Shown here: one piece after another, positions 1 to 18,223 of the stretch | How positions within the stretch are numbered: the first letter of the stretch is position 1 | Layout of the letters: the number at the start of each line of letters is the position of its first letter | Source: Crambe crambe | Taxonomy: Eukaryota; Porifera; Demospongiae; Poecilosclerida; Crambeidae | Assembly (NCBI GenBank): GCA_963924555.1 | Contig: OZ004595.1 | Coordinates: forward strand, 1,550,001-1,614,000 | Length of the DNA stretch: 64,000 bases | Direction: 5' to 3' | Notes under the pieces: model-generated | Told to the model about the DNA's origin: nothing | Database searches by the model: none | The model's input: the letters and a program-made list of their open reading frames with translations, nothing else | Program-made: the position numbers and the translations under genes

Positions 1-430
1 GCTCTCAAGCCCCACTCCACTCAAGCTATTGTGTCATGGCAAGTGTATAAATTATAATAGAACCAGTGGATACTTTGAGACCAGCTATTTAGAGAAGAGG
101 TTTCCCCTTTTCAAGGTCAATTTATATTGGCAGTATGATTTGGTTCCTTGAAAAATGTTTTGTATTGCGTCCTGAATATAAAGAGTTTGCTAAAGGAGGT
201 TCCACTGGGTGAGATATCATTAAAGTGGAACTTCTCAGTGTGGATGCTTTTAGGACCAGAAAAAAGGTGGCCTGAGTAGACCTCATTTCAGGGGTTACGT
301 TATCCCAGTGATCAAAGAAATTCCTGATTGTAAAGGTATTTGCAACTTGGACGAGTCCACATATTATATAGGTTCCACTGTATTTCTGTTACATAATTAT
401 GACATATCATGCATATCACACATTGTGTAG
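1..430. other. RFX upstream intron or flank, no exon recognised
   Basis: The first RFX exon seen starts at 431 with the last base of a Trp codon, so at least one earlier exon must exist. I could not identify it in these 430 bases; it may lie outside the window. The stretch is AT-rich with no long open frame. Confidence 0.5.
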
Positions 431-7620
<7,190 letters not shown>

Positions 7621-7869
7621 TGGCTTTGCAACTCAATATGCCATAGTACACAGATTTATTGGGGAAATTGCATCGATATAGATAATAATTATTAGAGTAA
7701 TTTTTATGGCTTGCACAAACTATTATTAATTTTATAACTTCATATCTTTTGAATTTAGCTCTCATAGACTCATAATAATGGAAAATATGAAACTTTCCCT
7801 GTGCTTTAAAAAAAATTAATCATCTGTTGAGCTGAGACTGCCACTTGAAAATATAAAAAGGTGTTATGC

Positions 7870-10800
7870 CTACTGTGATGGTTTCAAGTTAATGTTGAAT
7901 GTTTTCGCTAGTTTTTTAGCAGTTTCTAGCTGGTCAACTTTGACCATAGCTTGGACCACATTCTCCCAGCAGGCACTGCCACTTCCATACATGAACCACA
8001 ATCTAAGGGGGAAAAATAACAAAAAGCACCAATGAAAAAGCTCTCCCTATGAAACCAATGAATCTATAATATTGAACCCCCCTATTAAATATTGTACATA
8101 ATACTTATTCACCCCATCATTTTATTAAGTGTGTCAGCCCTTTCTTGGTCCTCTTGGTGGATGGTGTCCAGTTGCTCCTTACTCAGTCCCAGCTGCTCAC
8201 CAAACGTCCTCCAGTGAGTCGTCATAGTCATAATGGTCTCCACACTCCCCTTCAGTTCCTCTACACTCTTCACACGTGTGCAGGCCGACTTGCCTGTAAA
8301 GAGAGCTAGTAATGGCTACTGCTCATTTTCAGATCATTTCACTGGGTCAATAGAGTGAAAGCTATCTAATCAGACCACCCTCACCCATGTCCCAATAACA
8401 AACAGTGAAAACTATCTAATCAGACCAGACCACCTTCTAATGAAGGATACTCATGTCTCAACAGTTAACATAAACAAACCACATCACCCTGTAAGTCTAA
8501 TCAGACCACCCTGTAATGATGTAGAATCACTCTGTCACGTCCCGACAGCCAATACCCATACCCGATAGCAATAAAATCTCTGAATAAAAACACCATTGGA
8601 CCATGGAATCATTAAACTTTTTTCCTATGTCAAAAAAGTAACATTACGTCCTTTGTTCGGAGGTTTATGTTTTCCTAATCAGCAGTTCCAATTGACTTTC
8701 TTGAAGTAAGTGACAATTCAGAATTCATTTAGCAGCGATATTTCTATGCTTTTATATATAAACATTCACTATTAATTTTCTTTACTGGTCCAGTTGAGAA
8801 TACAATACATGCTTCCTACAGCTTTATGCAGAAATAAATTTTTGGGAGGGCTGAAGTGCTCAGATTGTGATGGATAAAGATATTTCTAATGTTTGTGTAC
8901 TAGCTATTTCAGCTTCATTGCAGACTGCAATACTGTAACCCATAGAAACTGCAGACTGCAATACTGTAACCCATAGAAGGTCTATACTAACTAACTGTGA
9001 TACTTTGTAAACTACACTTACTGTTATTCAAACTTTCAATTCACATGACACACAGTCACAGTAAGTTTAGGAAACATTCATACAATGGAAGGACTATGAA
9101 GTGAAGAGCATGTTCTTTTGTTGTTGTTTTTCGTTGTTGTTTTGTTGTTGTTTTTCGTTGTTGATTTTTGCTACAGATTTTTGGTTACAACTATGAGAGC
9201 ACTGTGGGCCTCACTATTCTATGGAATGGAACGGAACAGAACGGAACAGTTCTGGGACCCTATTTCACGGAATGGAATTATCATTGCGCATGCGTATGCA
9301 CATGCGCAATGAGAATTTAACAGCTTGGGGTAACACACTGATCTTCTTGTCATTGAGAATTATACGTGCTCTTTCTCTCTGAAGTGGGCGCAGTTCTCTC
9401 TGAGATATGTCATATAAGTGGAATTATGGCCGAAGATTCTATTCTTGGATTCTCTTGTTGGTTACCATCCATGTAAAATAATTATTCTAAGATTCCTAAT
9501 GATTGCAAGTATTGAAGCACTAGCATATAACACTTCTGATTCTAGTTCTTGTTTCCTGGTGTTTATGAGCATTGTAGTTTCTACCTGTCTTATTGTACAA
9601 TCATTAAGAGTTTCGAGAAAAAGCCTGGAGAGGAAGGTTTGATGTTCTGAAACTGATCACTGGTCATTTCCAACCATTTCTGGCTTTCTTGCTTGCTGCT
9701 TTTTTTTAAAAGATGATCATCAAGTTGATGTGTCACGGATGTAAAATGTGGTAATTAACGTGTGCTAATTAAGAACCCCCAAGATTCTCAGGAATCTCCA
9801 GTACACCTATTATTATGCCAGTGCAGCATAATATGCATGCGGAGGTGCTACTTATCAGGGGCACTTATGTACATGCACTAGTGAAAATTCCGTTCTGTGA
9901 AATAAGGTCCTGGAACCGTTCCATTCCATTCTGTTCTGTAGAATCAGCATTCTGTAAAATTACTTATTCAAGGAAGAAAAATTCCAACTGCCTCTAATTA
10001 AAGCCACTCAGCTATTTTCTATTCCAGTGCTTTGATCTCCTTAGACCACCCTATACTAATAAGGGCACTTGCCACATCAAAGGTGTCATTACACATTCCA
10101 ATTATTTTCCATGAGCCTCCTCCCACTTTTATCCACTAATTTGTGCTTCACTGCACAGAGCATGTTTATCCCATCAAAGAAACATTTTGCTCATAAATGA
10201 AGTGCAGAGCATTAGCTAAAATATGCATTATACATGAATGAGATCCTTTGGTTCTTCCCTTTAATACTGCAAAACAAATGGGCCTGTCCTGTTCCTTAAC
10301 AAAGTATTTGCTTGTAGGAAGTGTGGCCCACTACACTGAATTGTGGCTAGCATTTTATACAGGATGTAGTAAAGAGACAACCATCTTAGCATTGATTTCA
10401 TACTCTAGTGATTTCACTAGGCTAATCTCAGCTCTTTTAGAATTATGACTGACGAACACTTCAAAGTATCCGTATTCAACTTACTAGGGTCATATGGTCC
10501 TAGAAAGATGAAGAAAGCAAGCCATATGAGAATGGCAACCCCTCCCACACCACCAATGCAGGAGAGCAGGCCTTTCATTATCCCAGTGGCATCCTCATCC
10601 TTGCCTCCTGGTGGGATGTTAATAAGCAAATAATCAGTGCAACTAGCTCAGTGTCAGAGCAGAGAATTATTAAACCAGGTAGCTAGCTGTTAGGGTCGGC
10701 GTTAATTCATTCTCACCTTGAACAGATTCGTCAAAGGAAACGCGTTTTCTCCGTCGAGTTTCACCTGTAGCTAAAAGAAAGAGCAAGATCTAGCCAGCTA

Positions 10801-10887
10801 AGCTAATAGCTAGATGGAGGGTAACTAGTTATAAGCTTAGCTAGATCTATAATTTATATATCTCACAAACTGTAACTTACTGGTCAT
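7870..10887 (-). CDS. Single-pass membrane protein with C-terminal death domain
   Basis: Exons in transcript order: 10881-10887, 10717-10764, 10485-10607, 8113-8293, 7870-8002; all phases agree and give 163 residues. The first exon holds only ATG plus four bases. The N-terminus is basic (ETRRRKRVSFDE). One hydrophobic helix follows at about residues 32-52 (GVGGVAILIWLAFFIFLG). Residues from about 70 to the end look like a death domain: HWRTFGEQLGLSKEQLDTI, then a short linker, then CWENVVQAM and ETAKKLAKTF. Death domains assemble signalling complexes by contact with other death folds. There is no signal peptide, so this is probably a membrane-anchored adaptor; the positive-inside rule suggests N-in topology, which would place the death domain outside the cytosol, so topology is unsettled. 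It is divergent from the annexin gene, 169 bp away. The 2.2-kb third intron carries a foldback element. Confidence 0.72.
9216..9944. repeat. Foldback / MITE-like element in intron
   Basis: Left arm from 9216 (ATTCTATGGAATGGAACGG, GGGACCCTATTTCACGGAAT) pairs with an imperfect inverted arm ending at 9944 (GAAATAAGGTCCTGG, TTCTGTTCTGTAGAAT). The arms are about 80 bases and diverged. The centre is AT-rich with no transposase frame. A GTTCCATTCCATTCC word also occurs near 13204. Confidence 0.65.
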
Positions 10888-11056
10888 CTTTGAGTGTTTA
10901 TTATTTTTTTGATGCAAAAAAGGGTGGTAGGGAGCTAGCTGCTTCGAAAGTGGGCGTAGTCTGTCTAGTGCACGCATGCGCATATGCATGCATGCAGGAG
11001 GCGTGACTATGACAAGATCTGCTGAGTAAGCGGAATCTAAAGTAACTGCGAGTGTC
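10888..11056. promoter_or_regulatory. Shared divergent promoter, death-domain gene and annexin
   Basis: Only 169 bases separate the two divergent start codons. The stretch has a CG-containing palindromic patch (GCATGCGCATATGCATGC, near 10974) and no other coding signal. The promoter role is inferred from layout. Confidence 0.5.
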
Positions 11057-13585
11057 ATGTCATTCTCAGGCTATCCTCCGGGACAAGGCTCTGGCGGCTA
11101 CCCCCCAGGACTACCGAATCTTCCTGGATCATCATCAGGTGTAGGATACCCTCCCGGGCCTGGCCTGGGGGGTATGCCACAGGCTGGAGCAGGAGGAGGA
11201 GGATACCCCCCAGCTCCAGTCCCAGCTCCAGGATACCCCCCAGGGGGCCCTGGTATTGGTATGCCTCAGGCCCAAAGTGGGAGTGGTGGAGGATACCCCC
11301 CTCCCCCTCCACCTGGGCCACCTCAACAGGTAGACACAGTTAATTAGCCATTTTTAATGGTCACAACATAATGTTGTGATGGTCACAGGAAGCCATGGTT
11401 GATAGTCCATGTTATTGCTTGAGCAGCAAAGCTAATTTATGGGGACAGCAGCAAGTACCCTACATGCAGTGATCAAGTACCCTATATATCCCTTAGGCCA
11501 GCTGCCACCCTGCCATGTCCCAACGTTCAACAGCACTACTTGATTAGTCTGGTGTAGTCAACCCTTTACCCTAATGGGTTGGCTATACCTAGTACCTACC
11601 TAAAGAGACTGCTTTGTCAACCCTTTACCCTAACGGGTTGGATCTCCCTAAAGAGACTGCCTTTATCAGTAAGCTGTAAGACCTTTCACTTGTGGGCTGC
11701 CCCTGAAATAATTAAGCTCTCGACCCATTTCCTTGCCAAGTTATTGGCCCACGGTTATGCATGTTCCAACTGTAGAGTGGTCTATGGATGCCAGGAGGAG
11801 GTCCTGCCCCCTATCCCACGGCTGGAGGTCCTGCCCCTTCTCATTCAGGAGGAGGCCCTGCTCCCTATCCCACAGCGGGAGGTCCCGCCCCTTATCCTGG
11901 TGGAACTCCTGCTCCTTATCCCACTGGCGGCAGCATGGGTGTGACACCGACACCCTATCCTTCTGGTCCTCAACCACAAAGTGGTACGTTAGTTAACAAT
12001 TTTAGCTATCAATCCAGTTATTTTTTCCAGCTGGTCTTGTCCCAACAGGCCCTGCCCCTTATCCACCCACTCAGCAACAGCCGCTTCCTTCCCAGTCCTT
12101 CAGTGGCTACTCTTCTGCGCCTGCACCCTATCCCACGTCCAAGCAAGCACCAGGGGTATGCCAGAGAATGAATTAACGTACAGTGAAACGACACTCCAAA
12201 AGTATGATTCGTAATCCCTTCTCTCCCCCAGAGACCACCACCCCCTGTGCCCTCGGCAGTGACACATCATAAATCCGTCACTCAAGTCACCAAAGGGGTG
12301 GCTTCCATGAGTGTGGGAAACTACAAGGTAAAGGGTCGTCTTGCATACAAACTCAATCCTCATACTGTACTGGTGTATGTCAAAATAGGACCCTCCCACA
12401 GAGGGCACTGTGAAGGCACATGCAAACTTTAATGCAGAAGAAGATGCCAACACTCTGAGGACAGCCATGAAGGGCTTTGGTAAGGTTATTATAAAGGTGT
12501 AGGTCTTAACACACCAAGGGCTGTTTTGGATAAAGTCCATAAACACCAATATCCAATAACTGACTTACCAGTATACCACAGCTACAGGCATACCAAACTA
12601 CTTAAATCAGCTTCTCTATTGGTCCAAGCTCTTAAAATCAATTTCTGTTAGATTAAAAGCTGGATTAATTGCAGCTGCTTTGTTTTATGTGTACATGCAT
12701 GGATGGATGCAGGTACAGATGAGAAGGCCATCATTCGTGTGATAGCTCATCGCTCCAACCAACAGAGGCAGGAGATCAAGATTAAGTTCAAATCTCTCTA
12801 TGGGAAGGTTTGTAATCAGTTTCAAAGTTTTCATATCAAATGACTCTTGTAAATTAAGAAGATGAATGATATGTACCACACAAAATTTTTTTTCAGGATT
12901 TGATACGCGAGCTGAAGAGCGAGTTAAGTGGTCACTTTGAGGAGGTGGTGTTGGCGCTGTTCAAAACACATAGGGAATATGATGCTTACATTCTCAGAAA
13001 ATCCATTCAGGTAATTACAATCACACGACAATTCACATAATACAGTAATGTTTCTATGGAGACCCATGTTGCCATGGTAGCGATTACAGGGAATAGGAAC
13101 AGATGAGGATGCTCTTATTGAAGTGCTGTGCACCAGAACCAACAAAGAAATCGAAGAAATAAAGAAGCAGTACAAATTAGGTGATGTCATAAAATGTGTA
13201 TCAGTTCCATTCCATTCCACGTACTAGATGTTCCATTCCAGATTATGGACGGAACCTGGAGAGTGATGTTAGGTCAGACACGTCAGGTCACTTCAAAAGG
13301 CTCCTCACTTCTATGCTCACTGTATGTAAGGGGACGGACGTAGGAGGACACTACCATAGTGGGCCATCCCACTCAATCATTCCACTGAATTACCTTTAAT
13401 TAATAAAACCCCCCTGGGATATGAGGTGGTAATCATTTTACATAGCTTCAGACACTTGAATCTAGCTTGAAAAGTGTGTGAAACAGCCACACCCATTTGT
13501 CCCCCACAGGGAGGAAGAGAACCAAATGGTCCAGTGGACAGGGCAAAGGCCAGAACAGAAGCTCAGGTACGTGCCGACAGACAGG

Positions 13586-13625
<40 letters not shown>

Positions 13626-15136
13626 TGAAGACTTTTTATATTATATGTCATAATCATGTCTTTTAGGAGCTGTACCAAGCAGGAGAGGCCAGATGGGGCA
13701 CAGATGAATCAAAGTACGTCAATATTGCATCAATCAACCAAGGGGCAAGTTCCATGCTTGTTCTGCGTAAATCAAAGTACGTCAATATTGCATCAATCAA
13801 CCAAGGGGCAAGTTTCATGCTTGTTCTGCGTAAATTTATATAACACAATAACATGGGTGCTACAAACATTCAATTTGATCCAGGTTCAACTATATTCTAG
13901 CCACAAGGAGTGTCACTCATCTTCGAGCTGTGTTTGAAGAATACGCCAAGGTCACTAGCTCTTTTATTATGATTTAGATATCAAAGTCCTCGTCTGGCCA
14001 ACACTGCCCCTTCTAATAAGCTACCTCTGTATTCAATATTTTTATCATAGATCTGCAAATATGACATTGAGGAATCGATCAAGCGGGAGATGTCAGGTGA
14101 CTTGAAGGATGGCATGCTTACTGTTGGTCAGTTTCTCATAATTATCATCATAGGGATCAATAAAGAGAGTGGAACCCTCTCATTCTGGACTCCCTAATTA
14201 CTCCACAATCAGGCCACTATCCTGTAATCTGTGACACATCTCTAATCAGGCTCTCTCTTTATTTGTGGTCCCAAAAAATAATATCCACATTATCAATAGG
14301 TTCTGCTGTGAACCATTATGCCCACTAGCCGGCTTGCATATTTCATGTATATCTCTCTGCATTATAAATACACCAGTTAAGTTTTGAATAACAACTAGTT
14401 ATGATAGCTTGGTCCAGGCCTATTGTTCTACCTACCACCACTCTGCTACCACTTCCAAATAAGGAACTGTCTTATCCATATGGGTTGACCGAGGATCCAT
14501 AATCACCTTTATCATCTATTGTTTTCCAGTGAAGTGTGTGCGTGATAAACCTGGCTACTTTGCAGAGAGGTTGTACAAGTCCATGAAGGTACACAAGTAC
14601 ATACCACGTCCTTACCATGTCCAGCTTGTTACTACCTTATTTTTAAAAAAGATGTTATGTAACTCACACACCCTAAAAAACATTTTTGCATAGGGTTTGG
14701 GCACAGATGATAGCACCCTGGTGCGCGTCATGGTCACAAGGTGTGAGGTTGATATGGTACAGATCAAAAAGAAGTTCCACGAGAAATATTACAAAACACT
14801 TGGCTCTTTCATTAAGGTGAGCAAAAATCAGCTTTTACTGTGAGGGTTAAAGCTACCATTATACTGGCTTAAAAATACTCGTTAAGGTAAGCATTATCGG
14901 CTCATTAAGGCGTTTAATGTGCTGTACTACCATAATAAAAACACTTGGCTAGTACTGTTAGCATTAAATTTTGTGAACTTTGTTGATTGCCCTTTGCATC
15001 GGGTTAATGTTGTATGTCACAATGTTTGGAGAACTGTGAAACAGTTTTCTTAATGAAAGGTTCCATTATACTCGTGCAGGGAGACACCAGTGGTGACTAC
15101 AAACGAATCCTCTTGGCGTTGGCAGGGGAGCACTAG
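11057..15136 (+). CDS. Annexin, A7/A11-like with long GYPP-rich N-terminus
   Basis: Annexins bind acidic phospholipids in a calcium-dependent way and act in membrane trafficking and repair. Exons: 11057-11329, 11776-11983, 12031-12155, 12232-12327, 12404-12479, 12713-12807, 12897-13010, 13090-13180, 13242-13321, 13510-13566, 13667-13713, 13884-13950, 14051-14126, 14530-14588, 14694-14816, 15080-15136; 547 residues. Exons 1-4 (about 234 residues) are Gly/Tyr/Pro-rich repeats (GYPPG, APYPTAGG), the type found in annexin A7/A11, which in A11 bind ALG-2 and phase separate. The core has four annexin repeats with GTDE-type calcium loops: MKGFGTDEKAII, GIGTDEDALIEVL, RWGTDESKF, GLGTDDSTLVRVM. The stop follows LLALAGEH. 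The start is the first Met of the GYPP exon. Core intron positions match the annexin gene at 24867-29481. Exon 2's acceptor (TGTAG at 11771) was chosen because it keeps phase. Confidence 0.92.
13708..13833 (+). repeat. 63-base tandem duplication containing a 5' splice site
   Basis: Two adjacent 63-base copies, almost identical, start at 13708 and 13771. Each begins ATCAAAGTACGTCAATATTG, so the annexin exon-11 donor (AA|GTACGT at 13713/13714) is copied again 63 bases downstream. Confidence 0.85.
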
Positions 15137-15884
15137 TAACTGGCCACGTGACACCTAAAAAAAACAACAACACTTGTTGCTTGCATTGGTCATGTGACAT
15201 CATATGACATCATCAAATTTGCTGCTTAATATTGCATTGCTGCTATATATTTTTTTTTAGAGAAAAGTATAATCACATTTAGTCCATGCAATCTGATTGG
15301 TCAAAGGTTCGATGCAATGTGAATATATAAGCGTGTACTAATGAGAGTTCAAATTCTTAGTATACATACAATTTACAGATCAAGGGTTCTTCATGACCTG
15401 CCAATTTATAGGTCAAGGGTTCCTCATGACTTGATCATCATACATGTGGGCTGGGGTTTTAATTTCGTTAAAAAAAGACCTAGATTATGGGTACCTATGA
15501 TTACAGGACCGGTGCATAACATGCACAAGGGTTATTGGAACCCTACCAAGATCAGGATTATAATGGACCTCTGGACTTCAGAATATTAGTTATGATATAT
15601 GACAGATAAATAACTCAACAGATGAAGAACGATTTTAAATTTGTGATGGACTAAAATCATGAAAATGTAAACCTGTGCTCGTTAGATAATGATACAATAT
15701 GGATATTTTAAAAAACAACTTAATGATGATGAGAACGCAACAGAGATTGAGCTAAAAAGAATGCCTATAAAAAAATTTCGGATAATTATTATTGTGGCCT
15801 CAATGTGTGAGAGTGATGAGTTTTGTCATGTACTATGAGACAGCAGTTAAGACCACATGACTGTGTGTGGTATAATATTAATGA
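15137..15884. other. Convergent intergenic region, annexin and Rab11-FIP
   Basis: AT-rich 748-base spacer between two convergent genes. It holds a short direct repeat (GGTCAAGGGTTC with TCATGAC, near 15376 and 15411) and no supported gene; the 82-codon open frame near 15341 has no domain I recognise. Confidence 0.5.
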
Positions 15885-18191
15885 CTAGGTTTTTTCCAGG
15901 ATTTCTGGGTGTGTCTCCATGATGGTGGCTAGCATTCCGTCTATGTAATTCTTCAGACGCGAGTTCATGTCCTCGCTCTCTTGAAGCACCTGTAATACCT
16001 GCAGTGTCAGCCAAAAATGGCCGGGTTTGAGTAATCTGATTGGTCAGAGCCTTTCTATGATGTCATAGGTAGAGTACAGTGGAATTTTTGAATAATTGAC
16101 ACACTTGGGACCCAGCCTTTTGTTCTTAGTAGAGAGATTGTCCTTCTTTAGGAAGGTTATTTCGTATATTCAAAGGTATTGGAGTGGAAGCTCCAATGAA
16201 GGACACTCTGAAAGAGGACAAACCTCTCAACAAAGGACAATCTTACAGCCCAGTCCCTCTCTACTAAGGACAACCAATGGTCCTCAGGAAACGGACGCGT
16301 TTACCATGACCCCTGGGATGCTGTCAAGAAGATATACTCAAAAGGAGGCACACGGGGCATTTCCAAAAGGCTTGGGTCCCATTATTTGAAGGCTTCACTG
16401 TATGGGGTCAAAACAAAACACACCTCATCCTTGGTGGCACTATCGATTTCCATTTCCAGAGATTGGGGGGCGGGGTTGGAGGCGACAAGTTCTTTCCCTT
16501 GTTGTAAGAATCTGGTCTGGAGTTCCTCGTTTCGACACTTCGATTCCTCTAATTCCTGACAAAAAATTAACAAGTACATGGTGAGGCACCTCTCAGTCTT
16601 CTGATTAGAGTAATTTTCTGATTAGTTAATTATAGGGGCACCTCTCAATGCAATAGAATAAGTATAGGGGCACCTCTCAATGCACTAGAGTAATTATAAG
16701 GGCACCTCTCAATGCACTAGAGTAATTATAAGGGCACCTCTCAATGCACTAGAGTAATTATAAGGGCACCTCTCGATGCACTAGAGTAATTATAGGGGCA
16801 CCTCTCGATGCACTAGAGTAATTATAGGGGCACCTCTCAATGCAATAGAGTAATTATAGGGGCACCTCTCAATGCAATAGAGTAATTAGGGGACACTTGA
16901 ATCAATAAAGAAAGGCAACCTCTTGATGTAATAAAGTCTCCAGATTAGAGTAATTATAGGGGCACCTCTCAATGCAACAAGCAGTGTCCTGATTAGATAA
17001 GCGTCCTTGTTATCGGTGATTATTAATAGTCCTTTTTATTGAGAGATCTCCATGAATAAGATCAAACCTTTTTTAGTTTCTTGATTTCTCTGTCTAGGTC
17101 GGAGGCTGTGATGGAGTCGGTTTTATGGTTGTGGATGATCTCTTCACACTCTAATTGCAGCTGCTGTATGTGGCCCTCACGCTCTTGAATAGTCTGCAAA
17201 CAAAAATATCGTGGTCATATTCTATTGGAAGTGGACCAATGTCGGGGGGGGGGGGGGGGGGGGGGGGGGGAGCAATATTGATGTGTGAGTAAATTAATTT
17301 TATTCTGAGAAAAGATGCACTCATGCAGATGCAGTAATTGGTACTTGATTGGTCAGATGCTTGCTTTAAACAGGATTCTTCCTCATAATGATTTCAGTTA
17401 TGTTTCTGCTGTTATGTATGGCTCACCCGATTGAGTGAGTCCCTTTCAGTGGTCCATTTTGCCCTTTCGGTCCTCAGCAGATCTCTTGTCTTGCGTAGCT
17501 CGTCTGCTGTGGACTTGTGTCTCTCCTCTGCCTCCTCCACTGCATCCTCCTTCTTCAAGTTCTCCTGAAAACCAACAAAGCAATGAGGACACCAGTGGGC
17601 CCGGCAGTGGGGAATGGACACCAGTGAGGCCTGGCACTGGGGACCGGACACCAATGGGCCCGGCAGTGGGGAATGGACACCAGTGGGGCCCGGCACTGGG
17701 GACCGGATACCAACATTAGACTGGACACCAGTGGGCGGCTGGCAGTGGGGACTGGACAGCCGTGGGGCCTGACAGTGGGGACCGGACACCAACATTAGAT
17801 GTACCCAGCAGTGGGGACCGGACAACAATGGGGCTTGCAGTAAGTGGGACCGGCAGTGGGGGCCAGACACCAGTGGGATTGGCAGTGGGGGCCAGACACC
17901 AGTGGGACTGGCAGTGGGGCTGGTAGTGGACATTATATAAGTTTTTCAGATTAATTGTACACACCTCTTTAACAAATGCCAGGTGAGTTTTGAGATTGGC
18001 TTCAGAGGCTTCCAGCTTGTTGATTTTCTCTGTGGCCAAGAGCAACTGGGACTTGGCATCCATCAGACGGTTCTCACTCATTCTTCTAATCTTATCCTGG
18101 AAGATTTTGACTCAAATGAATACATAGTACATGGACCTGAGACTTATAGGTTGCAAAATTACCCTTCCTGATTCCCCCCCTCCCCCTCCCC

Positions 18192-18223
<32 letters not shown>

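Noticed and set aside
11055..11326. Minus-strand Gly-rich frames opposite the annexin GYPP exon
   Set aside because: Mirror of the repetitive GYPP coding sequence.
16620..16975. Regularly spaced repeats considered as a CRISPR array
   Set aside because: Eukaryotic intron minisatellite; units are contiguous with no unique spacers.
17412..17933. 173-codon minus-strand frame with proline-rich repeats
   Set aside because: Its C-terminal part is a true FIP exon (17427-17564); the rest is minisatellite intron read through.
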